Source: Gymnogyps californianus (Eukaryota; Chordata; Aves; Accipitriformes; Cathartidae). Taken from it: DNA of 64,000 nt. Below the pieces are notes generated by a model that searched no databases, was not told where the DNA came from, and saw only the letters and a list, made by a program, of their open reading frames with translations. Made by a program: the position numbers and the translations under genes. The stretch's first letter is position 1; each line of letters begins with the position of its first letter. Below are positions 1-14,045 of this stretch, piece after piece. Location of the stretch: contig NC_059486.1 in assembly GCF_018139145.2 (NCBI RefSeq), forward strand, positions 9,052,001-9,116,000, given 5' to 3'.

Positions 1-2720
1 TCCTGACCTGCAGGGTGACCCACGGGGCAGCTTTCATTGTGTTTTGCTAATGCGGTGAATTCTTGCAGCTGCTGGCATCAAGGATGACATGCATGAGAAA
101 TCCTGCAGCCAGGTCCTGTAAAGCCACTGGATGCCTCTTTCTCTACAGTGCTGTCAGCCTGTGCTGTGCCTCCCTCTGCGCAGCCTCCATGCTCCTGCCC
201 AGCTGTTTGACATGGCAGAGCCACCATCTTCCCACGCATGACCATGACCAGCACTCCCCTGAGGTGTCAGGTCAGCAGAGTACCAGTGCGGGCCAACACC
301 AGTGAGCCTCATTCCTTGCCCAGCACAGCAAAGAAGCTATAGGAAAGAGATGTAAAGCTGCTGTGAGCTGAACACTTGGGTTGACACTAAGAAAGGTGAG
401 GGAGCTCACTGGGAGATGGGAAGGAGAAGAACACAAAATCACCCCAGCACCCGAGCATTTGCAAGGTGTAGCTCGTGCCACAGAGACTCATTTCTTATGG
501 AGCTGTTTTTGGAGAGCAGGTCAGGTGTCAAAATGCATTTGGGAAAATTTGAAGGTGTGTTTTGGATGGCCAGTGAGGAGAGAAAAGCTAGTGTCTGATT
601 AGAGATGTTCCTCCTATGCTCTAGGAAAGGTGTGCTTGCACAGAGGATCCTTGTACTGAAGGAACAGAGAAGGAGGGTGCATCTGAATATCATTACAGAA
701 AATATGAGGTCGTAAAGCAGGTTGTTATTGGTGTGTGATGCTGCGAAAAGGGAAAGATAGTTGTGTCCTGCTGATTGCGCCTGCCTGCTGTGGGAAGGCC
801 ACTCTTGCCCTACCCCCTATCTGAATGCCTGTCTTTGGAGTTGGGAACACAATGTGACTTCGCCATATCTGTAAACCTCGGTCTGAGGCTTGGAAACTGT
901 GTTTGCTGGCACCATGTGTTGCTAAGCAGATGGGCTGCTGCGTTTGTACCCGCTGAAGTTTTTCAGAGAGGGTGGCTTTGGTGTGGCATTTCAGTAATTG
1001 TTGCCAGCACAGAAGAAACGGAAGGAAAAGCATCTCCAGTTCTTTACCACTTGCTTCTCCTCCCTCCTTGTGGCCCCCATCCGACGCCGAAGTAGCTACT
1101 TGCCCACAAAGTGCATTGAGAAGAAAATGAGAGAAAAAAAAAACCCACCCAGATTGATTGCAAGATGTGACAGGTGAAATTCTGGTGTGAGGAAATAGCA
1201 GAAAAATCTTAACTAAGCATGCTAAAAATATATGAGTGTGAGGCAGCTGAGTCACTAGAGTGGAAACTTGAGCCACGTGTGGTCCATGAAGGAGACTGAA
1301 TGTAAATGGCTTGAGTGTGACTTGCCAAAGCATTTGCTGTTCCCTTTATGGGCTGGTAACAGCTGGGATTGTGTAGCTGGATGGCAGCGCTGTAGGACAT
1401 ACCATCCAGCCCTTGCCCACAGAGATGGGTGCTGCAGACAGCTGGCCAGCTTCTGTGTGGCGTTCTCCTTCTTCCTTTGCTGGATCCCTTGGCTTGACTT
1501 GAGGAACCTGACGGGTCTTCCAGTGTGTTTTTTCAAAAACTGCTAAGCATGCCCAGAGCAGGACAAGGGTTCAGTCTGTTCCCAATGCTCTGAGTGCATG
1601 AATGAAATTGCATCTGGCTTTAATAGGAGCAAGTGAAATGCTTTTGGATGTCCCACCCTAAGGCTTGGATAAGAAACTTTTGTAATTAAGGTCTGAAACC
1701 CTGATGCTGGTTCTGACCTTTTGTTTACTGATGCTGAGTTTTACCTTTTGTAACAGATGAAATGTAGGGGTGTCTTTTTTGGTTAACCAAGGGGGATCTG
1801 TTTGGCGTGTGATGCAGCGGTGAAGCTGTAATATGTCTGTGCTGTCCTGTCCTTTTTGAACGGAGTGAAAGAGTTCAGATAAGAACAACACTTTGGAGTT
1901 AAAATAAAAAAAATCACCTAAAATGTTTTGGGAATTTTTACCTTCCCCCATCAAGTTTTCACCTCCTTGGTACTTGTGGCTTCTCCCTCCTGCTCAAAGG
2001 GATTATTCCCCCTGAAAAATGCATTTTGACAGATTGCCTAGGCCTTATCGGCAAATCAGATACAAGCTGACTTGTTTCTCTCCGTTCAGGTGAGTGATCC
2101 ATCTCTCTTACCCATTGATTTTTCTGTCCTTGTGTCTTGAGATTTATGGAACTAGATATATCAAAGAGCAAACCCTGTTCCCAAACCCTTGAAAGATTAA
2201 AGCGGTTAGTATTTCATGTCTTCAGCACCCTCCTCTTCTCCCCTTGTCCAAAAACAAGAAGTAAACCATTAGGCTTTAAAAGCTAATTACACGTAGCAAC
2301 AGATTTCATCATCACCAAGAGGGTCTACACACCGAAACTGGGCTGCTTTGTTGCTTTTTTGCGTGTCCATCCAGCCCTTGCCATGGCTGTTAAAACACTT
2401 CCATGGTTTGTGAGATAACAGGCACGGAGCAGATGGGAGAACTGTGAGTTACATCATTTTACTTTTTGTTATGTAAAATTTTTATCAGTTCTCTAGCAGA
2501 TGAAGAAAGAGACATATTGGGAAAGAAGGTGTGGGTGAAACGAGGACAACATTATCCCTGTGCTTGGCCACATGGGTTGGTTTGTTTTTTGGAACGCCCT
2601 CTCTTGCAGATGATCTGCCCATAAGTATCTGCTGTGCTTTTTGGTGCTATTTCCTCCCCAGCGTTGTTTTTCCTGCCTCTAACACAAAAATACTAAGATT
2701 TTTGTGTGTGTGTGTGTCCA
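1..2720. other. Unique non-coding sequence, no gene seen
   Basis: No recognisable exon, RNA gene or repeat family. The longest open frame is on the minus strand at 725-1333 (202 codons). It is low in recognisable motifs, rich in His, Ser and Leu as chance frames are, and of a length expected a few times by chance in 64 kb. A short (GT)7 run ends the block at about 2703-2717. Confidence 0.6.
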
Positions 2721-2800
2721 CATTAAGCCTTTGGATCTTTCACTTCCCATCTGTAAAGTGGGAAGAACAAGATACCTTCTCGTTCATCCGTTGTCGTGAC
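2721..2800 (+). repeat. MIR-like SINE relic
   Basis: The stretch reads like the middle of a MIR-family tRNA-derived SINE in sense orientation. A pyrimidine-rich segment leads into cccatctgtaaagtggg, then gaacaagatacct and a ttgtcgtgac segment. These match the family's 'ccccatctgtaaaatggg-gataatacct...gttgtgag' landmarks in order. Neither end is clear, and no tRNA-like head with intact A or B boxes can be made out. It is an old, non-autonomous and inactive copy. The family call is by memory of the consensus. Confidence 0.5.
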
Positions 2801-5800
2801 TACTTTTGATTATAGTGCTAGGGTGGAGATTTTTCTTGCTGTGTTGATGAACAGGACCCCTGTGTCATTCCAGATGTTGCTAAGAAATAGGCTGATTTAA
2901 GATCTATTTTAGAATGTTAGGTCTGTATGAGAAATGCTGCTATATTTCTTCTGCCTCTGGGAAATTTAGCTGCTGCTGCATTGCTGCTGGAGGAGTGAAT
3001 GTGCACCCTTTATCTGATCACCACTTCCCCCTTCCTCGGCCCTTTGTGGCAGCATCAAGTGTACACGCTACGCACAGCTGATGTTTGACATGTTCTGCTG
3101 AAAAGCTGAATGATGCATTATGTTGTTGAGCAAAACCGGTTGGCATGTTTATCTGGCTTATTTCGTGAGCGTTTGGAGAAACAAAATCAATAACATTTAT
3201 GTAACACTCCTGTCATCTGCTTCAGCCTCTCCCTTGCAACTGTAGATGCTTTTCCCGAAATGAGTATGAAATGTATTTAATTGTACGGTATGATGGCCAC
3301 AGAACTGCAGCTCCAAAGCTGTTCTGATCACCCCAATGTACAGTAAATGCTTAAGTAATTTTCACGTGCAAACGAGCGTAAGTTAGTGCGGTGTCTTGTT
3401 TGTAGGTGAGCATGAATAGCTGTGCTGGTTTCATATTTTTACTGTCAGGAATATTATCCCTCTGAAGGCATCGAGTCACTTGTTGCAGCTGTTTTACTGT
3501 GCATCCTGTAGAGAAGGTCCCTGGCTGAGCAGAGGAATCCTGTGCAAGGCAAGACAGTCATGGTGCTGCCACTGAGATCCTGGTGTGTCTTCAGTGAATC
3601 AGATTTTTCACTCTTCTATAGGTCTTGCTGGGCTAGTAAGCACTAGATAAACCTTCAACTTCATTGAGTCTTACTGGTTGATAACGTTATCAAAAGCTTT
3701 CTCTCCTTCATTAATTTGCATGCTCTTACTCTGCCTGACGGTGCAGAGCCTGCCCTTTGTATTTCACTGGGGCATCTCTCACTCAAAGTTTACACATCCT
3801 TTCTCGTGCTAGTCCTAAGTGAATATAGACCCCTTAAGGTGAAATGTTACCCCAAAACCTGAAGACACAGATCTTCCTTTAGCAAGGTGGTTGCTTTCCA
3901 CTGCACATGCCTGCCTCCAAAATAATGTCCTGACTCTCCAGAGTGTGATGTGCCATAGTGACACGTTCAGGGACTCTCTCTGTCCTGCATGCCCTCTGCC
4001 TTCATCATGAGGGACGTATTGTACTGATATATAACAGATTTTTGAAATGTCTGCTTTAGTCTGTGGTGATGGTCTTTTCCTAAGCTCCTGGGAAGGAGGA
4101 GCTGCTAATTTTTATGGGACATTTTGTGCCTTATCGACTTGATGACCTACATTGACTAAGGCATGATTTCTTTGCCAAATAACAATTTAAATGTAAAGTA
4201 CTGTGACTGCTAGCTTGGAATTCTGTTGCCATGTGAGTTCATTATGTAGCTTGCTTACTCTCTTCCAATACTTTAATAAAGCCATTGGGCATTGTTGTGG
4301 TCTCCTGCTTCCTTACAAGTAGATTTTTTAAAAAAGTAAACACCAACATTAGATACAGAATAGTCTTACAGATGTAAATCTAGGGGAAGATGATGATGAT
4401 GTAGTCTGACCATCTGACTGCTAATATACACCTTTGGTTTTTAACCTGTTGGAAAAAGTGTGGTGGGCTGAATTAAAGTTGAAACCATCATGGAAAAGAT
4501 CCAGTAGCTTTGCTGGGGAGTCAGGGTGGAATCTACCTGTAGGAACATTTTGATTTTTGTGTCTCTGCTTTGCCTGTGTGCAGGAAGCTGTCCTGTGCGT
4601 GGATATATTTGGGTGCACTCTGCCATGAAAGTCCATCTCAGGAGGCTGCTGACAACTCCCCAGCAGAGTAGAGGAGCAGAAACTTGAAGAAATGGTGGGG
4701 GTTGGTTGAAAGCTTGAGGAAAGACTTGTGTTGTCAGTGTCTTGTGCTTGCTCTGCATTTGAAGCAGCCTAAGGGCCTGGAGAGGCAATTGCTGGGACCT
4801 GCTCACAGGCTCATGCTTAGTCACAGGGCTCCATGAGGCTTTGAAGGCTGGGATTTTTCTGAAAATTTTCTGTGTGCTGCAGGATATCCAGCCCTCTGCT
4901 CTTTTGAGCTCTCTCCTCTTGTAAAGGTTCTCTGATGTTCCTCCTGGGGTGGCTGCATCTCTTTGAACACAGCAATTCCCTTGCATCTCTGTGAAGATTA
5001 TACTATTTTCTGTCTCCTCCTAACAGTAAGGTCGGTGTGCTCAAGGGGTGGGATGATTGCTCATTTCTGGAGAGAGAAGGGACAAAAGCATCCACCAGTC
5101 TGAAGGAATGAAAGAAATGTCCCATTTTCTACTCAGGGATGAGCCACAGATCACAGACTCTATTTTTAATTTTATGCCTTTTCATTTGTGAGTTTATCCC
5201 TCCTGAAATTGAAGGTAGAACCTCAGTAAGACCAAAACTGAGTACATAATGGTAGTTCTTTTTTTTTTTTCTTCCAATTTAACTTTTTAAAAAATGACTC
5301 TTTCATTTTGGTTTGCCTCATCTGGAACTATAAATTTCCCTAGTCACTGCCATATGCACAGAGAAAATCCCCAAATCGAAGAGCAGCGTCAGTCCAGCCC
5401 CATGAGGGACAACTGGAAGAATTGAACTAGTTTGCTTTGAAATTATCTCCAGGTTGCATACCAGGAAAGGAGCGAAGAGCCCAACTTCATGTCCTGTTGG
5501 AAGAACATAGCGGGACAGTTGATGGAAACTCCACACCCGTCTCTCCCTGTGGACCTCGAACCCCACGGCAGAACCCCACAGAGGCAGGGACTTTGCTCTT
5601 GCTTAGTCTTTTTGTGGCTGTATGGCTGGCTTAGTGCTGAGTCCCTCTGAAACCAGCTGTGTTTTGTGTGGTCATGGCAATCTGCCCAAGAGGATGGGTC
5701 TTCTTATCCCTTTATGCCTTGAACAGTTAGACCAAGTGAAGTAAGTTTTACTTCACTGTAATTAAGTGCTGCTTAATTAATTAATCCCTCCCAGCCTGGA

Positions 5801-5870
5801 GCAATGCATATATCTCCTTTGCGTTGCCTCCCAGCTGGTCTGACCTCCTTCCTCAGAGGTAAGAGCAGAG
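2801..5870. other. Unique non-coding sequence, no gene seen
   Basis: No gene recognised. It contains a short GAT repeat near 4389-4403, a T11 run near 5260-5270, and a TTAATTAATTAAT block near 5772-5784. A 181-codon minus-strand open frame (4441-4986) has no recognisable domain and is within the range of chance frames. Nothing else stands out. Confidence 0.55.
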
Positions 5871-5896
5871 GAATTTACTGCCAGAATTTACTGGCA
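5871..5896 (+). repeat. 13-bp tandem duplication beside the GT tract
   Basis: Two adjacent copies of gaatttactgcca / gaatttactggca, identical at 12 of 13 positions. They lie about 12 bases before the long (GT)n array. A local slippage or repair duplication is the simplest reading. Confidence 0.85.
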
Positions 5897-5905
5897 TCAA
5901 ACTAC

Positions 5906-6187
<282 letters not shown>

Positions 6188-6189
<2 letters not shown>

Positions 6190-9100
6190 GGGGATTGCTC
6201 ATGTACAGCTGCATACCACACCCAGTCTGACTCCTGAGTAGCCCTCAGGGAGGGACCAGTCTCCATTGTGTGCTGCTGCTGTATTTATCAGCCTGTGGAT
6301 GTGGCTGGGTTTGGAGTGGTATTAGAAAGAGCCTTTGAGGTGTAGGAGTTGCTAGGCCTGCTACGGGCCGTGGTAGATCTCCCTTTTCCTCCTCATCTTC
6401 TGCAGGAAACTGTTAAAACCAGTGATTATTTTCCAAGAGAAAGGTGTAAATTAACCCTTTGCCCTCTGCCTCCTATGTTTCCTCCCCGTTGGCTCCTGTG
6501 ACTCACAAGCCTTCTTGTGCTGTGTGCTCTTGGGTCTCTTCGTGTAGGTACAAAGTGTGCAGAAGCTGCAGGGCTGCACGTGAGAGCTGTAGTATGAACT
6601 ACCTGGTGTGACTACAAGGGCTGTTTTGTTGACCTCCCTCCCCACCCTGACCATACCCATTTTAATAGCAGTGCCTGAGCAGGAGGCAACCTGCTGTACC
6701 ATGTTATTCATTTTTTTACAGCACTTGCTCGGACTGGGGCTTCATCTGGGGACGGTGACTTTTTTATTTTCTTTTCCATTGGCCATTTCTGAAAGAGCTA
6801 AGTCAGCCTAGGAAAAATTCAAAGGAAATGGTTGATTTGGCACAACTTGCCAAGAGCAGCAGGCTGGAGCCCTAAATTAGGGTGGGGGTGACAGTATTCA
6901 GCTGCAGAACCAGAGTCACTTCAGTGGGGGTAACGGAAATGCCCTTGGAAACTTATGTCCCTTAAAGCCGGACATCTTTAAACCTGGATGATGATCTGTG
7001 AAGCTGGACATAGTGGAGGAGTGTAGATAGCAGCTGGGTTCCTGGATGGCCATTCGTGGACATGTGGGATAGTAGCGTGACACCTATTTTGTTGTCTGGG
7101 TCAGTCTTACGTGCGCAATTATTCTGGTTCCCCAAGCTGATATCCTAGGGTTTCTCTTCCCCAGTGAGGTATGCTGTTCCAGCCCTTTGCTTAGGCAGAT
7201 TGCCTTTTGCTTTTTTGTGTGTGCTGTATTACATGCCTCAAAAAAATCTGCTGTGTGTGTCACTTTGGAATTGCAGCTAGCAGGGGAGGAGGTGACAAGT
7301 GGCTGCAGTTCTCGCTCTCCTGCACAGAGCAAAGCATGCTGTGCTCTTCCAGTTCATCTCTGCTGTGGCAGACAGCAAATGGTAAATAGACTTTTTTTTT
7401 GCCCAGGAGGGAGTGCACCCCCAATATGTTGTTCAACAGAAGCCTCTTTACATCAAAGAAATGATTAGAAGTTTGTTTCAATCTCAAGTGTGTCTTTGAT
7501 AGTAGAGGTGGGGAACTGATGTTCAGGTCACAGTCTACTAAGTGGATTTTTTTCCTAAAACAAATACATCGCCCGCCTAGACTAAATTTTTTTTCAGTGA
7601 CCTGTAACAAAGTGAAACTCCTTCATAAATGAGCTAATGGGTTGCTGTAGGTCAGTGATGTAGGTCTGCAATGAATCTCCGCCTGCCAATTGGTTTGCTT
7701 TTCTTGGTCCACTCAGAAGTAATCTGTGTACCGCAGCCTGAAAGCCACCGGGTAGATCACACTGGGGTCCAGTGACAGGTCAGGGAAGGCAAAGAGACAG
7801 GGATGAAATCAGATTACAAATATTCTTGGCAGTACTCTCAGCTCTTTAAAGAGATTGTTGCTCATCTGTTTACTAGTCGTTTGTCTTCTGCTCCCGATTG
7901 CAGTGTAGGAGCATCTGATTATTATAGAAAAGATGTGGGATATCATATTGAAGCAACTAAAACAGAGTGGGACTTGTTCTTGGCATGATCCAAAGCCTAT
8001 TAAAGCTGGTAACAATCTCTGCTTTCATTGCTCAGCCTTGCATAACACTATCCTCCATAAGAAACACTATGTTGGAACATAAAGAGTCTGGTGGGTGCGT
8101 GTAAAGAGCCACAGGCTAAACAAGCCTGTGCCATATTTACCAGAGGCTGCTTATATTCACTGAAGCTCCTTGTGTAATTTTATTGCAGTCAGCCTGGCAG
8201 GAAGCAGTGTGCTTCCCGTGCTTTGGTGGATCAGCTGGCCACCGTCCTGTACTTCAGCTGGTGGGAACTGTGGCTGGGACGAGGGGAGCAGTGCAGGATC
8301 ACAAGCATATGGGATATGCTGCATGTCTGAGAGTCCGATGGGGTCCAGGCAAAATGTACTTGCGGTCCAGACAGTTTCTGGATTCCCTGGCTTGGGTAGC
8401 TCTGGTCAAAAGGCTGCGTAACAGCAGTCCTGTGGCTAATAAGAGCTGGAGGAGTGCTTTCCCTGCATGCAGGCTGCAGTGCAGAATAAAGGGGCTGTGT
8501 AGGAGAGAGCTCTGCATCCTGCCTGGGGCAGTTTCACCCTGAAGGTGTGACGGGAAATCCTACCACTCATAACACTTTCCTTAGCAATGACCTTAATCAC
8601 TTCCCAGGATACTTTTTTTTTCTTCCCCCTCCTCTTCTTGCTGAGGAAGATGCGCTCAGGAGGCAACTTGCTTCTAAGTAGGTTATGCTATCGGTTTATC
8701 CAACCTGACTCAGCTCTATCCACTACTTAGTCTGTTCTGATTCAGTCCCTTCCTAGGACTGCCATGTTCATTATTACTCCAGCTGGGCAAAGCTGGCAGG
8801 TTTAGGCTTGGAGTGATGCTCTCAGGGCTGTGGATACAGCAGGGTGGGGACCTGGGCCAGATGTTGGGATCTGCGCAGAGATGACAGCAAGGAGCTCAGC
8901 ATGGCTGGGAACACCTGCCTGAGTTGCATGGATAGCCCTTACTGAGCCCCGTCTTGCTACTGGCGGGTGAGCCAGCTCGGGCTGTGTCTATGCTATATGG
9001 TGGCCATGGCTGGGCTGGAGATACAGGTCTGCTGAAATGCACTGCACTTGAAGGGCCACCTCCATGGCGGTTTTGTGAGAGGTCACGGGTCCACAATCGA

Positions 9101-12100
9101 TATTTGAGGCTCTGCGTGCTACAAGCTCACCCAGTCTATACTCATATTTGCTGAATTAGCCGGAGCACCGGAGGTGACTTGTTATGCTTCTGCACCATCT
9201 GTGGAAGGACAGGCTGAGCTGGCACAAAGCCAAGCGGGACAGTCAACCTGTCATCATTGCTTTGGGCCAGCAAGGTGAGTTTGTCCTGGATCAGCAGAAC
9301 AAGCAGAAGAGGGCTGAGGTAACAAAATTTCTAAAAGAGTTACCTTGCCCTGTGGGGAACTGAGCAGTCCTTGGCATTATTTTATACAAAATACCGATCG
9401 TGACAGCTCCTAACTGCAGGGGATTTTCAGAAGCCTCTGGGGATTTTGTACGAACATCTGTTTTTGGTAAAGAAGCTCTTTCTAAGAGTACAGCCATGCA
9501 AACAAGTTATTTGTGAGTGTGTAGGTTTACACCGCTTTAACTGCGTTTGCCAGGCAAAATTCTCCTTTTCTCTGTGTAGTGGAGAACACCTTTGAGGTAT
9601 TTCTTTGCTGCAATCTTCTTTGTTCTTGTTGGATCTACAGTCTCCTGCTAGCCTTAGTTGTCTGACACGTTATAGACTGTCACCTTAGCCTTTCCATAAT
9701 AAAGATATTCTTTGCCTGTTTGCTCATGGGTCTTCCCTGCCACTCCAGAGGTTTAAAAGACAGAATGAGTTCAGGTTAAATTACATTAATGTGCAAATAT
9801 GTACTGATTTCATCTACAGAGCATTCTTACAGCTTCCTCCATAAAGCTGTACAAACAGCAGTAATCCATACCTCCCTGGACCTCATTAGTCACCAACCAT
9901 GTCTAAAATTCTCAGGTTGAGATGGTGAACTTTCTGTGACACTGGAAAGTTTTGCCCTCAGGAGTGTAATGCTCTCTTACTGGTGCTGCAGAGGTAGGTG
10001 TGAGGTGTAGGGTGCTGGAAAAAATCTTGTTCCTTGTTTCCCTGGCTTGCCCTCATCTACTCACCGAACATCAACTGTGTGGCTGTAGCACAAGCGAGCT
10101 TCACGTTAACTCCTTCACTCCAGACATCGGATGTGCAGGGAGGAGGGCAGAGGCTATGGTGACACATGGAGCAGAGCTAAGTGTAGCTGATGGGAGAGAT
10201 GTTCTTTGATAGACAGCTTTCATTTCATCAAAGGCTTTTGGCATATGAGAAAGGAAAGGAGTAGCACCCCAAGGACACCACTGCAACTCTGTGGCATGAC
10301 ATTCTCACCATGGTTTTCCAAAGCTGGGAGCAGTGGGTTAATTTACTGTGACTCTCTCTGTCCGTACTGCTCAGCAGCTGGCAAGGAATCCCTCTGCTCC
10401 TCCAGGCAACCCACAACAGGCAGGCGCATTAAAAAAGACTTCTGCAGCAGCAGGGACAAGTCCTTTCAGAATGTGCCTTAAAAACAAGGCTCCATCCGGG
10501 GTTTATAGCAGAGATGGGCTTTCCTGAAATACAAGGATGTGAGTAAAATTGGGAGAGCAATGGAGATGAAGACAAAGCACCTACCTTTTAGTGTGGAAGC
10601 TGCTAAGGCTGCTCTCACCAAGGCATAGACCTTGCTGTTGATCTCTGTGAAACCTATTTATGTCCTGGAGGCCTTTCATGTGTCTGTTTAATATTGCAAT
10701 TATGCTTGTGTCTTTGCAGGTGAAGGCCAGGGGCTTTCTGCAGTAAACTTAATTATTTTAGTACATGCTTTCTCTTCTCTAAGCGTACTTTAAAGATGAC
10801 TATGTTTTTATTCCTTGGTGCCTGAGGAAAAGGACTGTCCACTAAAGATGTTTTAGTGATGCAGGTGGGCAGTTCTTTAACAAAGATGGAGCCTTCCTTG
10901 CTGAGACACCAAAACTGGTGATAGATGTCGGTAGGTACCGTCTCAGCTCTGGCTTAGGCAGCCAAGTCAGTGAAATGAGCTTTGCAGACTTTAAACCACG
11001 GTTTCTTCTTAGAAGGTCATGTTCTCTGCCTCACTTTCCTCTTCTGCATGTGTACGCAAGCTAGTATAGTGGTAAATCTCTTAAGAGGGAAAGCTCTAGG
11101 AGAGGATCACCTGAAGCATAAGCCGTGTGGAATCCAGGATGAGGTATTTGTTTAAGCATCTCTGCTTTATTTCTAATGACCTCTGACTTCCTTTGTGCCA
11201 CGGGTGACCCTGGCGGGTAAGAAAAACCACTTAGCGAAGAAGTGCATTTCTGCAGAGCAGCTGTAAGATTTCTTCAGTATTTGGCTCTTGTATCACTGTA
11301 CTATCTGTAAGCTGGATAAAAGCCTCAGAGGAATGATTGTCTGAGTAAGATTGAATCTGGAAGAGAGGCTCATGGATCCCAGGAATAAACTGGCTGTCAG
11401 AATGTAGTATTGACTTGAAGAAAGCAAGTCCTTGGAGGCACTATTGACTGTCATTACTGATGTAGTGGAGAGTGCCTAAAGTGCCATTTCTTGAGAGTGG
11501 CATCATTTTTTGCTGTACTTTTTTCTTTTTTGTCTCCTCTTCTCTTTCTTGCTTTTGAAGAGGGTGGGCAGAAAACCAATACTAGCACGTGTCATGAGTG
11601 AAATGAAAATACATGCTGAGCTGGAGCCTGCTCAGGGACTGGTTTCAAAATGAAGGGCAGAGAGGGGATCCTGAAGGACTGGTTCCCCTCAGCGCATACT
11701 CAGGCTGGAACTGAAAGTGTTTCCAGTCCTTGTTTGCAGAGAGCAAACTCTCCCCTATATTCACCCAAAGGCAGCCTTCTCACAGCAGGAGCTATGAGGC
11801 TTTTTCTTTCACCTGCCCATATTAGACTTTGCCCTCAAAAGGAGAGGTCCCATTTAGGAGATACAGTGCCAGGTCACAGACAACTTGGGAGAAACCTGGT
11901 GTCTGTGATAGAAAGTGTAGAGGGAGGAGGGTGAGGGACCTCAGTATTATTTTAAGACCTGGCAGAAATAGCTCTAGGGAAAGTGAATACAGCTGCTTCC
12001 CTCGTGTTTGTCACTGTTACTTCTCCTTCACTTGCTCTCTGGATGCTGAGCCTGAAATGATAGGGGAAAGAGCTCGTGGCCCTCCGGGAATGTTGGCCGT

Positions 12101-12719
12101 TTCCAGCTCTTACAATTAGGCTGGGCAGAGCAGCACTAATTGAAACAATGCTGTCCCAGCCCAAGGGGTTATCTTGGTGTTTGGGATGGAAATTTCAAAG
12201 CCACTTGGTGGTCATGGACTTTTCTTTTTAGTTTTGTTTGGTGGTGTGTTTTTGTTTTGGTTTTTTTCCTCCAAGGAAGCCCATCCACATTGCTTTGGTG
12301 ACATGCAAAAGGGGAGCTTTAAGTTCTCTGGCTTTAGTAATGCATTTCCTGAATTTGAAAAATCCCTCTTTGGAAAAGCTATTATTTTTGGTTGGCGTTG
12401 TGTTTTCATTTGTCCATTTTCAGACAACTCAATAACTGCTTCAGAACATAATAAATTTGGGCTGTGCATTCCACAAAGCAGCGGCCAAAAAGTCCTCAAG
12501 AGAAGCACGTGGACAGCTATTGTAGCCGTACAGCAAAATTCCAGTTTGTCATGTAGTTTCTTAATGGCACAGTCTGAGGATAAGGAAAGGAATAATGTAA
12601 TAGGCTTGTGCATGTTGGTGCTTTCCTTATCCAGCATTTAACTCTCTACTAAATAAGTTCTAAAGTCCTTCACCACTTAAAGTGGTGTCTTTGGGAACTG
12701 AGTACCCTATTAGTAGCCT
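6188..12719. other. Unique non-coding sequence, no gene seen
   Basis: Six and a half kilobases with no exon, RNA gene or repeat family that I can identify. Open frames are short and look random on both strands. The only compositional oddity is a T/G-rich stretch at about 12220-12270. There is no CpG-rich promoter-like segment. Confidence 0.55.
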
Positions 12720-12775
12720 ACTGACCTGTTCTTTTGTCCTCATCTAAAATTGGGGTAGGATGGCAATATCTAGTC
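12720..12775 (+). repeat. Possible MIR-like fragment
   Basis: A short segment with tcctcatctaaaattgggg followed by gatggcaatatct resembles the MIR core 'cctcatctgtaaaatgggg-ataataatacct'. Only about 35 bases support it, so it could be coincidence. Confidence 0.3.
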
Positions 12776-13935
12776 AAGGACAAGTAATGTGTGCACACAG
12801 ATAATTATTCTTAGGATATTAGATAAAAAGCTGTATTTGGGAAAAAGGGACGTTCCCATTCCCAAGGTAATGTGGGAAGGATGGGGAACAGATGCTGCCC
12901 AGGCTGTTGGAGTTACTGGGTAGCGTGAGGATGAACAGGCAAGAGAGAGAGAGACTGAGAAAGGGTGAGGTAACATCCCGCCTCTTATCAAGGGATCCTC
13001 ACTCTGAATGGCATTACTTTGAAGTGACTCTGCCCTGAGGAGGGTGTCTGGCGTTGCAGGGTGTCCCAGCTGAGTGTCTGGCTTTTCTCCCTTTAGGACA
13101 CATTGGCTGGGATACTGAAGTGACTCAGTGTTTGGATGTCTGGACATTGTTTCAGGCAGAGGATTTGTTGTGCTGTCCTTGACAGAGATGGTTTTGGATG
13201 GCCCTGTTGTCCAACTGTCTGGCTAAGACTGGGATGTAGGTAATCCTTGGTTCATTCAGGTAAGGAGGTGAAGAAAGCACTTTGAGAAGACTGTTAAAAT
13301 TGCATTCTTGATTTGAGATGCTTTTTCCCTTTTTCTTCCAAAAGGAAGATGTTTTTTTGGAAGTGATTTTAGTGCTCATCCTTGAAATCTCTCTTCCCTT
13401 TATTTCCCCATCTGGATGCAGTTAGGCTTTACATCCTCTTCCCTGTGACTCAGCGTGCCTCTGTGGCCTTAACCCCCAGGGTTCTGCTCCAGGGCTCCCT
13501 TGGAAGCGCTATCCTGTATAGAGTGTGTATTCCTGGCTGCTGGAATTGGGCTTGGGAAACTGGGTCTCACTGACTTCAGCAACTGTCCTTTATCTTCAAG
13601 GCAACTCTCAAGGTTTTAACTCAAAGCCTTGGAAATGGTCTGGGATCCAAGTTATCTGCAGAACTGACTCTGCTGCCACGGCAGCTGAGATCAGCTGGAA
13701 AGCTTAGCTGGACAGGAAAAAAAAATGAAGCAAAACTTTTTTGGTCCTAATTAGAAACACCGGGGAAAAATAATTGAGAAATACATGTTAACCAGCTCTG
13801 CTCATGGCCTGTCTAGGAGCCAGGGAGATATTCAGTCAAAGGGCTGTTGGGTCTCAAATTCGTTTGCTCCCTGGCAGGGGCTGTAGTGACTGGCCCGAGT
13901 TGCGTGTGGATAGGAGGCACAGCGGGTGGGTGGCT
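12776..13935. other. Unique non-coding sequence, no gene seen
   Basis: No exon or recognisable repeat. It contains an (AG)n-like run, aagagagagagagactgag, near 12940-12960. Open frames are short. Confidence 0.5.
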
Positions 13936-14045
13936 CTGTGGGAGAGGAAACCAGGGCATGTAAGTCAAAAGGAGTTTGCCAAGGTCATAGGGTGGGTTAG
14001 TGGCAGAAGTGGGAGTTGAACTGAGTTGTTTGGAGTCCTTGCTTG
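13936..14045 (-). repeat. MIR-like SINE relic
   Basis: Read on the plus strand, the block runs gaggaaaccagggca, gtttgccaaggtca, gttagtggcagaag, gggagttgaactgag and gagtccttgct. It matches the complement of the MIR body in order ('gaggaaactgaggca ... ttgcccaaggtcacacagctagtaagtggcagagc ... gaacccag'), so the element lies on the minus strand. It is a decayed, inactive SINE with no visible target duplication. Confidence 0.6.

Noticed and set aside
725..1333. 202-codon minus-strand open frame
   Set aside because: Chance-level length with no recognisable domain, and shorter competing frames on the other strand.
4441..4986. 181-codon minus-strand open frame
   Set aside because: No recognisable motif or signal, and chance-level length.
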